Shown here piece by piece: positions 39,384 to 49,729 of a DNA stretch of 64,000 bases (the stretch's first letter is position 1; every line of letters begins with the position of its first letter). The translations under genes and the position numbers were made by a program. The notes beneath the pieces were generated by a model. That model searched no databases and had not been told where the DNA came from. It saw only the letters and a program-made list of their open reading frames with translations. This DNA is from Lysinibacillus pakistanensis (GTDB lineage: Bacteria > Bacillota > Bacilli > Bacillales_A > Planococcaceae), in NCBI GenBank assembly GCA_001312325.1, contig BBDJ01000028.1:1-64000 (forward strand), in the 5' to 3' direction.

Positions 39384-40922
39384 ATGAATGTACAAACTTT
39401 GGAGAAAAGTCTATACAATTTAATTACTGAAACATCTACGAACCTACCGAAAGACGTGCGCCGTGCTATTAAAAAAAGCCAAAGAGGCAGAGAATGCTGG
39501 CACACGTGCAGCAATGAGCTTAGACACAATTGCAAATAATATTATTATGGCTGAAGATAATGTATCACCTATCTGTCAGGATACAGGTCTACCAACATTT
39601 AAAGTCTACACTCCTGTAGGCGTTAATCAATTAGAAATTAAAGCTGCTATCAAAAAAGCAATCAATGATACATCAGCTGATGCAAAATTACGTCCGAATG
39701 CAGTTGATTCATTAACTGGTGCAAATAGTGGTAATAACCTTGGGGAAGGTTTACCTGTTATTAAATTTGAACAATGGGAAAATGACTTCATTACGATTAA
39801 ATTAATTCTTAAAGGTGGCGGCTGTGAAAACAAAAATATTCAATACAGCCTTCCTTGTGAACTAGATGGTCTTGGCCGTGCCGGTCGTGACTTAGATGGC
39901 ATCCGTAAATGTATTTTACACTCTGTCTATCAAGCTCAAGGTCAGGGCTGTTCAGCTGGTTTCATCGGTGTAGGTATTGGTGGAGACCGATCTTCTGGTT
40001 ACGACTTAGCGAAAGAACAATTATTCCGTCATGTAGAAGATACAAATCCAAATGCTGATCTTGCCAAATTAGAAGAATATGTTGTAAAAACAGCTAACAC
40101 ATTTGGTATTGGCACAATGGGCTTTGGTGGAGAAGCAACATTACTTGGCTGTAAAATTGGGGTTATGCACCGTATCCCTGCATCATTCTACGTATCAGTC
40201 GCTTATAACTGCTGGGCTTATCGTCGTATGGCTGTGGACATTGACCCACAAACTGGTGAAATCATTAAATGGCACTATCAAGAAGGCGAAAAAAATTACA
40301 TTTAAAGATGAAGTTGCAGCAACGACAGAAGATACGACTACAGATGTAGTGGAACTTACGGCACCGATTACCGAGGAACAAATCCGTACTTTAAAGGTTG
40401 GAGATGTTGTATCTATTACTGGTCGTATGTATACAGGTCGCGATGCAATTCACCATCATTTAATGAGCCATGATGCACCTGTTGATTTAAATGGACAGGT
40501 TATTTACCACTGTGGTCCTGTTATGGCTAAAGACGAAGAAGGCAACTGGACAGTAAAAGCTGCTGGTCCAACTACTTCTATTCGTGAGGAGCCATATCAA
40601 GGTGACATCATGAAAAAAATTCGGTATCCGTGCTGTTATTGGTAAGGGCGGTATGGGACCAAAAACACTTGCTGCATTACAAGAGCATGGCGGTGTATAC
40701 TTAAACGCTATCGGTGGAGCGGCTCAATACTATGCTGACTGTATTAAAGGTGTAGACGGCGTTGATCTAATGGAATTTGGTGTACCAGAAGCTATGTGGC
40801 ACTTAAATGTAGAGAACTTTACTGCTGTAGTTACAATGGACTCTCATGGTAACTCTTTACATGCTGATGTAGATAAATCATCTCTAGAAAAACTAGCTAT
40901 GCATGCAGAAAGAGTATTCTAA
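39384..40922 (+). CDS. fumA: class I fumarate hydratase, fused single chain (frame broken three times)
   Basis: Iron-sulfur fumarase interconverting fumarate and malate, about 510 residues, with alpha and beta parts in one polypeptide. The N-terminal part has MAEDNVSPICQDTGLPTFKV, GGGCENKNIQYSLPCELDG and GGDRSSGYDLAKEQLF; the C-terminal part has VGDVVSITGRMYTGRDAIHH, YHCGPVMAKDEEGNW, and IGKGGMGPKTLAALQEHGGV. The Cys residues in PICQDTG, GGGCENK and the third conserved Cys can ligate the 4Fe-4S cluster. Frame breaks at A runs 39471-39477, 40289-40295 and 40613-40619, each 7 where 6 is needed. ATG 39384 after GGGGGG. The closeness of an iron-efflux gene is notable because this enzyme is oxidation-sensitive. 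Confidence 0.9.
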
Positions 40923-41016
40923 TAGCGAAGTGAAGCATCCACTGCTGTAAAATTAACATCATATAATTCGAATGCAGTATTTCTCCAAAGGCGAGACATT
41001 TTACTGCACCAATTTG
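40923..41016. other. fumarase 3' flank
   Basis: No reading frame of note; leads into the fumarase terminator. Confidence 0.4.
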
Positions 41017-41060
41017 AAAGGCACAGAATATTCCTAGTGAATAGACTGTGCTTTTTTTTT
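41017..41060 (+). terminator. terminator after fumarase
   Basis: GGCACAGAATATTC pairs with GAATAGACTGTGC (one bulge), followed by nine T. Confidence 0.82.
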
Positions 41061-41097
41061 CTTAAAACTTCAGGCTTTCTTTTCCCAGAAACCTTTG

Positions 41098-41112
41098 TTA
41101 TAATAATTCTAA
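41098..41112 (+). promoter_or_regulatory. PerR box upstream of pfeT
   Basis: TTATAATAATTCTAA matches 13 of 14 defined positions of the PerR consensus. It contains TATAAT (41099-41104), a likely -10 with only a weak -35 (TTTCTT), so bound PerR would occlude the promoter. Confidence 0.72.
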
Positions 41113-41132
41113 ATTAGAAAGGAGTTAAATGA

Positions 41133-41203
41133 AATTGTTTTTCATTTAAAAACTTTACGAAATCATTATATTATAAGGTTTTTGATATTGATTTTCATTA
41201 TCA
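41133..41203 (+). promoter_or_regulatory. Fur-like boxes upstream of pfeT
   Basis: TGATATTGATTTTCATTATCA (41183-41203) contains two overlapping 7-1-7 Fur motifs, each 12 of 14 matches to TGATAATnATTATCA. A weaker one (10 of 14) is TGAAATTGTTTTTCA at 41133-41147. In B. subtilis pfeT is PerR-repressed and Fur-activated. Here the boxes lie downstream of the visible -10, so activation or repression is open. Confidence 0.6.
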
Positions 41204-41215
41204 GGAGGGATCAGG

Positions 41216-43122
41216 ATGGAATACTCCAATCGAGAAAATATAAATTTAATTGAGAAAATAAAGGAGCATGCTGAATTACTTGCTGCCCTTATAGCAGGCT
41301 TGTTTATCTTACTTGCATGGCGTTTAGATACTAGCGGGCAAACTACGGCATCTGTTATTTTATATATTGTTGCATTTTGTGTTGGGGGATTTGCTAAGGC
41401 AAAAGAGGGTATTGAAGAAACAATCGAAGATAAGAAATTAAATGTTGAATTACTAATGGTATTAGCAGCAATTGGTTCAGCAGCAATTGGTTATTGGACT
41501 GAAGGTGCCATCCTTATTTTCATATTCGCAGTAAGTGGTGCTCTCGAAACATATGCCATGAATAAAAGTAATCGAGAAATTTCGGCACTTATGAATTTAC
41601 AACCTGAAGAGGCTTGGCTTGTACGTGGTGGCTTTGAACCGATGAAAGTCTCTGTCTCCACATTACAAATCGGAGATCATCTACTTATAAAACCTGGTGA
41701 ACGAGTACCCGCAGATGGCTTCATATTTAAAGGGCAATCTTCTATTGATGAATCAGCAATTAGTGGCGAACCACTTCCAGTTGCAAAACGTGAAGGCGAT
41801 GAAGTATTTGCAGGGACGGTTAACTTAAATGGCGCTATTACAATGGAAATGACAAAGCCAAATTCAGAAACATTGTTCCAAAAAAATTATTCAGCTTGTA
41901 CAAAGTGCTCAAAGTGAGAAATCTCCTTCCCAACAGTTTATTGAAAAATTTGAAGGGACTTACGTAAAATTCGTTTTACTTAGCGTTGCGTTAATGATGT
42001 TCTTACCTCACTTTTTACTAGATTGGGATTGGACAACAACATTCTACCGCGCAATGGTGCTATTAGTAGTTGCATCACCATGTGCTCTCGTAGCAGCTAT
42101 TATGCCTGCTACTTTAGCTGCTATTTCAAATGGTGCCAAAAACGGCATCCTATTTAAAGGCGGCTTACATTTAGAGCACTTAAGTGTATTACGTGCAGTA
42201 GCAGTTGATAAAACAGGAACATTAACACAGGGGAAACCTGTTGTGACCGACTTTATTGTTCGTGAAGGCGTAGAACGAGAAGAGGCATTGTCTGTCCTAG
42301 CGGGAATCGAATCACAATCAAATCATCCGCTAGCACAAGCAATCACTTCCTTTGCTAAAGCCGAGGGAGTAACCATCTCCTCTCAAGTGACTATTAAGGA
42401 TATTCCAGGTTGGGGTATAAAGGGTTATGTAAATGATATGGAGTATCTCGTTGGAAAACCTGATTTTGTGGGCACAGAAGAAGCAAATTCCTTTGCAGAT
42501 GGAGCTACAGCAAAATTAGCCACAGAAGGTAAAACCGTTATTTTCATTCGTGATAACGAAGGTATTGTCGCATTAACAGCCCTTAAGGATACTGTTCGTG
42601 ATGAAGCAAAAAAAAGCTGTCGCATTACTTAAAGAGCTTGGTATTAATGTCATCATGCTAACAGGAGACAACGAGAAAACAGCCAAGGCAATTGCTAAAG
42701 AATCGGGTGTAACTGAATATGTTGCAGAATGCCTTCCTGAAACAAAAGTTACTGAGATGAAACGACTACTTTCGCAGCACCAATTTGTAGGAATGGTCGG
42801 GGATGGCATTAATGATGCACCAGCATTAGCAACAGCCACTACAGGTATCGCTATGGGAGAAGGCACGGATGTAGCCTTAGAAACCGCAGATGTCGTCCTT
42901 ATGAAAAATGATTTATCGAAAATTGCTTATGCAGTACGCTTATCACGTAAAATGCAGCGTATCGTCAAACAAAATATCTTTTTCTCTATTGGCATTATCG
43001 TGTTATTAATTGCCTCAAACTTTTTACAAGTTGTTGATTTACCATTAGGTGTAATTGGACATGAGGGTAGTACCATTTTAGTTATTCTAAATGGCTTACG
43101 CATGCTTAATAAAAATGTTTAA
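41216..43122 (+). CDS. pfeT: P1B4-type ATPase, PfeT-like ferrous iron exporter (frame broken twice)
   Basis: Heavy-metal P-type ATPase of about 634 residues. Phosphorylation site AVDKTGTLTQGK, actuator ISGEPLPV, nucleotide-domain HP motif SNHPLAQAI, GDGINDAPALA hinge. The transport motifs are SPC (VVASPCALVAA) and HEGST near the C-terminus, which define the P1B4 group rather than the CPC copper/zinc pumps. No N-terminal HMA domain. The A runs 41880-41886 (7 for 6; restored LFQKIIQLVQSAQSEK) and 42608-42615 (8 for 7) break the frame. PerR and Fur-like sites upstream match B. subtilis pfeT (formerly zosA), an Fe(II) efflux pump. Zn or Co transport is the alternative. Confidence 0.87.
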
Positions 43123-43125
43123 ACA

Positions 43126-43160
43126 AATAGCCTCGTAATCACTTTTGTGATACGAGGCTG
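43126..43160. terminator. terminator between pfeT and yihY-family gene
   Basis: AGCCTCGTAATCAC and GTGATACGAGGCT (one mismatch) around a TTTT loop, followed by TTTT; convergent genes. Confidence 0.8.
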
Positions 43161-43168
43161 TTTTCATG

Positions 43169-44110
43169 CTAGCTATCCATTAGGGTATTTTGTTTGAGAT
43201 ATTCCTTTTGTAAAGCCTTTTTCTGCATTGTCGCATTGAGAACTCCACCAAAAATCAATATAATACCTGTGAAATATAACCAGAGCATCAAAATAATAAC
43301 TCCACCAATACTTCCATATGTAGCAGAATAATTTGCAAAATTACTAATATAAAACGAGAAAGCATACGTAACAGCTAACCAAGCAAAGGTTGAAAACAAG
43401 GCTCCTGGCCAAACGCCCATTAACCTCAAGCGCGGACTTGTATTAGGAACAAATCTGTAGATTGCCATTAATACAAGAAAAATTAATAGAGGTGGCATCG
43501 ACCATCGTAACCTATGCCATATTGTTTCAAACTGCTCCTCAATACCAACAATAGAAAATAGGAAATGTCCAATTTGCTGTCCAAATACAGGTAATAGAAG
43601 TGCTACAGCGAATACAAAAACAAGGGCTATCGTGAAAATAAGAGACAGTCCTCGATCCAGTATACTCCCCCTACTCTCTTCTGTCTCATAAGCCTTATTT
43701 AACGCTCGAATCAATGCATTAATGCCTTTGGAGGCAGACCATAATGTACCCAATACCCCAATGGATAATAAACTACTATTACGATTGTTTAAAATTTCGT
43801 TTAATGTATTCTCGATCAGTCTATATACTTCATCTGGCATGACATTCACTAAAAACGAATACACCTGCGTCGTTTCTAAATTTAAATATGGTAGTAAAGT
43901 GACTAGGAAAATCAGTAGTGGGAAGAAAGATAGTAAAAAGAAATAAGCCAACTGGGCAGCAAGAGCTGATATATCAACCCGTTGTAAGCGTAGTAATAAA
44001 TCTTGCAGAAAGCCCCTAGAGGTCGTCATATCTACACTATCCTCATCTGGCTTAACAAATGATTTCACCACACCAATTGCTGTATGTATGGATGTTTTAT
44101 TCTTTTCCAT
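43169..44110 (-). CDS. yfkH: YihY/BrkB family membrane protein, YfkH-like
   Basis: Intact 313-residue protein with six hydrophobic segments. Family landmarks are ALAAQLAYFFLLSFFPLLIF, LWSASKGINALIRALNKAYE, and SFYISNFANYSATYGSIGGV followed by VIILMLWLYFTGIILIFGG. Once called ribonuclease BN, the family has no proven enzymatic role. GGAGGGG precedes the ATG. It overlaps nothing and shares a transcript with the YtxH-like gene upstream. Confidence 0.88.
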   Translation of the reverse strand: MEKNKTSIHTAIGVVKSFVKPDEDSVDMTTSRGFLQDLLLRLQRVDISALAAQLAYFFLLSFFPLLIFLVTLLPYLNLETTQVYSFLVNVMPDEVYRLIENTLNEILNNRNSSLLSIGVLGTLWSASKGINALIRALNKAYETEESRGSILDRGLSLIFTIALVFVFAVALLLPVFGQQIGHFLFSIVGIEEQFETIWHRLRWSMPPLLIFLVLMAIYRFVPNTSPRLRLMGVWPGALFSTFAWLAVTYAFSFYISNFANYSATYGSIGGVIILMLWLYFTGIILIFGGVLNATMQKKALQKEYLKQNTLMDS

Positions 44111-44134
44111 ACAATTCCCCTCCTATCAGACAAG

Positions 44135-44462
44135 CTATTCTTTATGAGGTAAAGAAAAGGCTGATTTTGTATCATTAATCATTTCCTGAATTGTGGAAGG
44201 TAGCTCCTTAAATTCATCCACTTTTTCAGCTATTGTGTTGACATTTTCTGATACACTTTCACAAAGTACTTTAGCTGCCAATACCTTTTCCTCAACTAAA
44301 ACCTGTAATTCATCGCGATTAGCCGCATAATACGAAATCGCTTCCTTCATCTTTTGTGTAGTAGCTATTGTTTTTTTCGCGAGTAGTACGATCAAGCATA
44401 CTTAACGCAGCACCAACTACTGCACCTGCTACAACAGAAATTAATAATTTACTTTGACCCAT
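44135..44462 (-). CDS. YtxH-like small membrane protein (frame broken)
   Basis: About 108 residues: an N-terminal glycine-rich membrane segment LLISVVAGAVVGAALSML followed by a long charged helix (QKMKEAISYYAANRDELQVL), the YtxH layout. ATG 44462 after GGGGG. The T run 44373-44379 (7 read, 6 needed; restored TTREKTIATTQKMKEA) breaks it. Function unknown. Confidence 0.7.
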
Positions 44463-44746
44463 AATAAAAACCCCCTGCGTTTGTGTAAATGTATATTCCC
44501 TAAAATTTCTTCAGTAAACAATAAACAAGCTTACAGCCATTATCTAGAATTGATTTTCGTTCCCACTAAGCATTTTCCTTAGATGCATTCACACCTTATC
44601 CTACTCCTTAGAGCCAATAAACGACTTACTGCCCTTATTCTACCCAATAACAGTCTATTTTTAAAGCAATGCCCAAATACAGTGTTGACATTTTTTTTAT
44701 TCAATGAAATGATATGTGCGAGGATGACGAAAGGAAGGTTTCAAAA
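44463..44746. other. divergent intergenic region YtxH-like / DUF1128
   Basis: 284 bases without a supported gene or hairpin; contains the two divergent promoters by position. Confidence 0.4.
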
Positions 44747-44968
44747 ATGGATTTATCGATACCGTCAAAAGAGAACGTTATTTATATGGTTGACCAAATG
44801 AAAGACAAGCTACGTATGGTAAATGTTGATGCCATGAAATCAGAAAACTTTAATGAAGCAAATTACGAAGACTTAGTTTATTTATATGAAATGGTCATGA
44901 AACGGGAATCCTTTAGCCCAAGTGAGATGCAGGCAATTGTTGCTGAATTAGGATCGTTACGCAAATAA
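44747..44968 (+). CDS. DUF1128 protein, YfkK-like
   Basis: 73-residue helical protein: [54 protein letters not shown]. Typical full-length DUF1128. ATG 44747 with AGGAAGG upstream. B. subtilis also has such a gene near yfkH. Function unknown. Confidence 0.85.
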   Translation: MDLSIPSKENVIYMVDQMKDKLRMVNVDAMKSENFNEANYEDLVYLYEMVMKRESFSPSEMQAIVAELGSLRK

Positions 44969-44981
44969 TAATTTTTAGAGA

Positions 44982-45030
44982 GAAAAAGCTATTAGCAAGG
45001 GATCAAAGCCTTTTGCTAATAGCTTTTTTT
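44982..45030. terminator. bidirectional terminator before motB
   Basis: AAAAAGCTATTAGCAA and TTGCTAATAGCTTTTT (16 bp) around 44983-45027, between the DUF1128 gene and motB. Confidence 0.88.
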
Positions 45031-45804
45031 CTATTGTGTATTTTTTTGCTGCAGAACCATCCTCAGTAACAAGGGGTTGTATTAACACTTCAACACGACG
45101 GTTTTTCGAACGACCCTCAGCAGTGTCATTCGGAGCGATGGCTCTGTTTTCCCCATAACCTTTAGCGCTAAAGTTATCAGACTTTAATTGAGAATTACTA
45201 TCCAATAACACCATATAGAAATTTGAAGCACGCATTAATGATAACTCCAAATTTGATGAGAAATTCGGTCCTACTGGAACATTATCTGTATGACCTGTAA
45301 TCACAATATTTCTAGCAGGATCTGATACCAATACACCTGCAAGCTCTTTAGCTATTGGAATATATTCTGGTTTAATGGTTGCTTTACCTGGATCAAACAA
45401 AATACTATCACGGATTGTTACAAGCAGACCTTCATCCGTCATTTCTGTTGCAAATTGACCTTCCATCTCATGAACAGCAATAAAATTTTCAACACTATCT
45501 TTAATTTCAGCTAGCTCCTGCTGATCCTTTAAATAGGCTGAATTCTGCTGTATTTGTTGTGGCGTTTTATCACTTTCTGCATTCGGAGTTTCTACTGGCG
45601 AAGCTGCTCTAAAAAGCTTGTACCGCCATCAAATACCTGATTAAAAACTGCTGACATTCTTTGCAATTTCTCTTGATCTACGGAACTAGATGCAAATAGT
45701 ATAATAAACACAGCTAATAGCAATGTTAAAATATCTGCATATGGTACTAACCAGGACTCATCAATATGATCCTCATGCTTTTTTTTCTTAGCTTTCTTTG
45801 CCAA
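45031..45804 (-). CDS. motB: flagellar motor stator protein MotB (frame broken twice)
   Basis: Stator subunit anchoring the motor to peptidoglycan. The N-terminus KKHEDHIDESWLVPYADILT carries the proton-binding Asp within the single membrane helix (ILTLLLAVFIILFAS). The OmpA-like domain has SILFDPGKATIKPEY, NIVITGHTDNVPVG, LSLMRASNFYMVLL and GRSKNRRVEVLI. It starts at TTG 45804. A T run near 45608-45612 is one short (restored GGTSFFRAASPVETPNA); the T run 45041-45047 is one long, and after correction the chain ends GSAAKNTQ at 45031, just before the terminator. About 257 residues. Confidence 0.88.
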
Positions 45805-46590
45805 GCCACCCGCCCCGCTTTCACCCGAAATTTGACGACGTTCTTCCATCGTTAAATAAGAAGCAAGTTTTTGTTCAATAACACGTGGAGCCTCCCCTTC
45901 TAAAACCGAAAGAATCCCCTCAATCATCATTCTTTTTTTGCTTAACTTCTACAGCAGATTTACGTTTAAGCTTATTTGCAAATGGATGCCATAAAACATA
46001 ACCTGTAAAAATACCTAATAATGTAGCCATGAAGCAGCGGAAATAGCGTGCCCCAGCTTTTCGATATCATTCATATCTGCGAGTGCGGCGATTAACCCTA
46101 CTACCGCACCAAGTACCCCTAAAGTCGGGGCATATGTACCTGCTTGAGTAAAAATTGCAGAACCACTAGCATGACGTTCTTCCATTGCTTCAACCTCTTC
46201 CGTTAAAACATCACGGATATAGTCAGCATTTTGCCCATCAATTGCTAATGTAAGCCCATTTTTCAAAAATGGATCTTCAATCTCTGAAGCCTTACTTTCG
46301 AGTGCCAATAATCCTTCACGACGAGCTAAATCTGCCCATTGTGAAAACATCTTAATAATCTCTATATCATCCGCTAATTTAGTTTCTTTAAAAAGAATTT
46401 TAAATAGCTTTGGTACTCGCTTCAATTCCTTCATAGGGAAGGCGATTGTTACAGCGGAAATAGTACCGAAGATGATAATTAGAATGGCTGCTGGGTTATA
46501 AAATGCACTTAAGCTTACTCCCTTTAGCACCATCCCTGTTAATAGCGCTATAAACGCAAGTATTAACCCTACAATCGACGATATATCCAT
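45788..46590 (-). CDS. motA: flagellar motor stator protein MotA (frame broken)
   Basis: Four-segment stator channel protein, about 267 residues: GLILAFIALLTGMVLKGVSL, NPAAILIIIFGTISAVTIAF, cytoplasmic EEVEAMEERHASGSAIFTQA, GTYAPTLGVLGAVVGLIAAL. ATG 46590 after GGAGG. One T is missing near 46031 (restored ISAAFMATLLG) and the T run 45932-45938 is one long (restored VKQKRMMIEGILSVLEGEAP). As read, the C-terminus (ISGESGAGG) runs in frame into motB; one extra G in the G run near 45819 would end MotA at 45788, overlapping motB as in B. subtilis. End coordinate is therefore inferred. Confidence 0.87.
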
Positions 46591-46785
46591 TCTAGAACCT
46601 CCAAATCTACTATTAATGTTATTTTCGTCTATTTTCCATATTTTTAAATATATAATATAGTATAAATGTATTTCACTAATTTTTCGATGTAATAAATGCT
46701 TTTTATTCACTTTAAAGCCATATTTGATTATATTGAATTAAGAATAGTACACTAAATTGTCTTTTTTTAGGAAGGAGCTAAGAAT

Positions 46786-48021
46786 TTGTTATCATCTTTT
46801 AACACAAAATTACTAAAATATGCCGAATTAGCTGTGAAAGTAGGAGTAAATATCCAAAAAAAATCAGTACCTCTATATAAGCTGTTCGACCGATAATTTA
46901 AAACTAGCACAAATAATTACTAAATTAGCCTATGAAAATGGTGCAAAACAGGTATTTGTTGATTTATCTGACGATGAGCTTGTACGTACTCGCTACGAAA
47001 AGGCCCCAAAAGACTCATTTGATTTTTTCCCACCATGGAAGGTACAGGAGCGCGAATGGCTTGCAGAGAACGGGGCTGCCTTTTTAAGCATTACTTCTCA
47101 TAATCCCGACTTATTAAAGGGTATCGAGCACGAAAGAATTATGAATTTCCAAAAAGCCTCAGGAAAAGCATTAGCTAATTATTATAGTTGGTTACAGGCA
47201 GATAAATTCAGTTGGACAGTTATTGCCGCTCCCTCAAAACAATGGGCAGCAAAGGTATTTCCTCATTTGTCAGAAGACCAACAAATGAATGCTCTATGGG
47301 AAGCGATTTTTGACGCTACACGTATCAATCTCGAGGATCCAGTTGCTGCTTGGTTAGAGCATGATCAGCAATTACATAGCAAAGCTGATTATCTAACTAG
47401 TAAACAATATAAAGCGTTGCACTATTTGGCGCCAGGCACAGATTTGACGATTGACTTACCGTCAAAGCATGTATGGACGGGCGGAAGTAGTGAAAACATA
47501 CAAGGGCAAACTTTTATGGCAAATATGCGACTGAGGAAATTTTTACTGCACCTCTTAAAACAGGTGTAAACGGTTATGTATCAAGTACAAAGCCTTTGAG
47601 CTATGGCGGAAATATTATTAATAATTTCAAGCTAACATTCAAAGATGGCCGAATTGTTGACATAGAAGCTGAACAGGGCAAGGAAATTTTAACCTCTCTT
47701 ATCGAAACAGATGAGGGTGCACATTATCTTGGTGAAATAGCATTAGTGGCACATAAATCACCTATTTCACAATCTGGTTTATTATTTTACAATACATTAT
47801 TCGATGAAAATGCCTCTAATCATTTAGCTATAGGTAATGCCTATGCCTTTTGCATTGAGGGCGGCAAAGAAATGTCCTCTGAAGAATTACTTGCAAAGGG
47901 ACTTAATCATAGTTTGACACATGTGGACTTTATGATTGGCTCTGAGCAAATGAATATAGATGGTATCACTAAGGATGAACAAAAAGAACCTATTTTTCAC
48001 AATGGTAACTGGGCAATTTAA
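46786..48021 (+). CDS. M29 family aminopeptidase, AmpS-like (frame broken twice)
   Basis: Cytosolic metallo-aminopeptidase, about 411 residues. N-terminal NTKLLKYAELAVKVGVNIQK, then HNPDLLKGIE and AAPSKQWAAKVFP; C-terminal metal-site region GEIALVAHKSPISQSGLLFY, SNHLAIGNAYAFCIEGG and LTHVDFMIGSEQMNIDG is typical of AmpS/PepS/AmpT. It starts at TTG 46786 after AAGGAG. The A run 46856-46863 (8 read, 7 needed; restored QKNQYLYISCSTDN) and one missing C near 47528 (restored MANMPTEEIFTAP) break the frame. Confidence 0.87.
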
Positions 48022-48162
48022 GTAATTCATTCCTACTAATTTTTTTTCTAGGCAAGGTATGTTATTGATGTCATAAATTATCCTTAGATTTTCCTAGTAA
48101 CCTATTGTATAATTAATTTAGATAATATACTTGATTATTTCTAGTAAGGAGGAACTTTTATC

Positions 48163-48297
48163 ATGTTTTTAACGACTGTACTAGGCTTTTCAGCCGTTTT
48201 ATTAATTGCTACAGGATTCTTCATCCATTATCTACAAGTTGGTTTAGATTCTAAATCTTCAGTAACTGTAGATCCAAAACCAAAAGAAAAATATTAA
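48163..48297 (+). CDS. 44-residue single-span membrane protein
   Basis: MFLTTVLGFSAVLLIATGFF begins a membrane helix, followed by a short charged tail ending PKPKEKY. AAGGAGGAA lies nine bases before the ATG and a strong terminator follows the stop by six bases, so this is a genuine small transcription unit. Family not recognised. Confidence 0.6.
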   Translation: MFLTTVLGFSAVLLIATGFFIHYLQVGLDSKSSVTVDPKPKEKY

Positions 48298-48302
48298 TAA
48301 CA

Positions 48303-48338
48303 TAAAAAACAGCTACATTCTAGTAGCTGTTTTTTTAT
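48303..48338 (+). terminator. terminator after small membrane protein gene
   Basis: AAAAAACAGCTAC and GTAGCTGTTTTTT around ATTCTA. Confidence 0.87.
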
Positions 48339-48475
48339 GAACGTTTCTTTCGATTCGCTAAATAATTTACTAAACTTCTTTCTTTTTCGTAAAAATTGCG
48401 TGAATATTGTCATTATTATTTGCATATTTAAAGATTTGCTCTAAAATATTTTTGTAGGGAAGGGAGCAAACTTTC

Positions 48476-49045
48476 ATGACAATGTTACAAGATATTCTAA
48501 AATTTAATGTAGATTTTGTTCAAGAAAAAAAATATGAGCCTTTTATTACAACTAAGTATCCTGATAAACGCATCGTTGTCTTATCTTGTATGGATACTCG
48601 TCTTGTAGAGCTATTACCTAAAGCGATGAATTTACGCAATGGTGATGTAAAAATCGTTAAAAGTGCAGGCGCATTAGTTAGTCATCCTTTTGGTGCAATT
48701 ATGCGTAGTTTACTTGTAGCGGTTTATGAGCTACAAGCAGATGAGGTGTACGTTGTTGGGCATTATGACTGTGGTATGAGTGCAGTTGATCCTGAAGCAA
48801 TGCTTAGCAAAATGGTGAATCGCGGAATTAGCCCAGAAACTATTAAGATGATGGAATACTCTGGTCTAGATTTAAAGGAATTTTTACGAGGCTTTGGCGA
48901 CGTAGCGACAAGTGTAAAGAAAAGTGTTGATACTATTCGCAATCACCCTTTAATGGTGAAGGATGTTCCTGTCCATGGATTAGTCATTGATCCAAATACA
49001 GGTCGACTTGATTTAATCGAAGATGGTAGTCTTTATCAAGGCTAA
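48476..49045 (+). CDS. beta-class carbonic anhydrase
   Basis: Zn enzyme hydrating CO2, intact, 189 residues. Zn ligands and catalytic pair: VLSCMDTRLVELL (Cys, Asp-Arg dyad) and VVGHYDCGMSAVDPE (His-x-x-Cys). Similar to the short YtiB/YbcF-type clade. GAAGGGAG precedes the ATG; a second ATG (MLQDI) lies two codons on. Monocistronic. Confidence 0.88.
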   Translation: MTMLQDILKFNVDFVQEKKYEPFITTKYPDKRIVVLSCMDTRLVELLPKAMNLRNGDVKIVKSAGALVSHPFGAIMRSLLVAVYELQADEVYVVGHYDCGMSAVDPEAMLSKMVNRGISPETIKMMEYSGLDLKEFLRGFGDVATSVKKSVDTIRNHPLMVKDVPVHGLVIDPNTGRLDLIEDGSLYQG

Positions 49046-49092
49046 ACACCATTCTGACATCCAAGCAAAGAATCAATAGTCAATGCAGATAA

Positions 49093-49134
49093 AAAGAGTC
49101 TATCCTTCATTGTTTGAAAGATAGACTCTTCTCT
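49093..49134. terminator. terminator between carbonic anhydrase and GNAT gene
   Basis: AGAGTCTATCCTT and GAAAGATAGACTCT around CATTGTTT, convergent genes. Confidence 0.8.
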
Positions 49135-49140
49135 CTTCTC

Positions 49141-49729
49141 TTATTCATCCTCTAAACAGGCATACATGTAATGATCTACCCATTGACCATTAATATACAA
49201 AAGCTTCCTTAATAATCCCTCACGGTGAAATCCTGATTTTTCCAGCACTCGAATAGAAGCATTATTTTGTGTTGACACATAGGCCTCTACACGATGTAAG
49301 CCTATTTGGTCAAACGCAAAACGTACGACCATTTTAACAGCCTCTGTTACAATCCCTTTCCCAATATAAATCTCATCCATCGCATAGCCAACAAAAGCAC
49401 TTGAGTAAGGTAATCGTTTGACTGCGTAAAGCGCAATATGCCCAATTAAATTATTAGTACCTAGCTCGTAAATACCAAAAGTAAATTCTCTTTTCGAATC
49501 CATTAAGTATAGGCTTTCTTGAATTTTTTTTATATTGAGCATCAACTGTATAATATTCAGGTCGTTGTAACGGCTCGTATGTAGACCAAAAGTATTTATT
49601 ACGACTTACGAGACCAGTTAAACTTTGTGCATCTTTTTCTTGGAATGTGCGAATGTAGCATTTCTCTCCTTGAATTGATACCACATTTCCACCCTTTTTC
49701 CTTAATAAATTCCAAATTTTAAGCACCAT
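49141..49729 (-). CDS. RimJ/RimL-type GNAT acetyltransferase (frame broken)
   Basis: About 195 residues. N-terminal GEKCYIRTFQEKDAQSLTGL and SRNKYFWSTYEPLQRPEYYT, then FGIYELGTNNLIGHIALYAV, acetyl-CoA loop region GYAMDEIYIGKGIVTEAVKM, and VEAYVSTQNNASIRVLEKSG followed by FHREGLLRK. The T run 49524-49531 (8 read, 7 needed; restored DAQYKKIQESLY) breaks it. ATG 49729 lies only two bases past a GGAG; GTG 49684 (MVSIQGEKCY) is the alternative. Target amine unknown; YjcK-like. Confidence 0.8.

Noticed and set aside
41161..41175. Second PerR box at the TATATTATAA stretch before pfeT
   Set aside because: Only the right half-site matches the consensus; the left half matches 2 of 7 positions.
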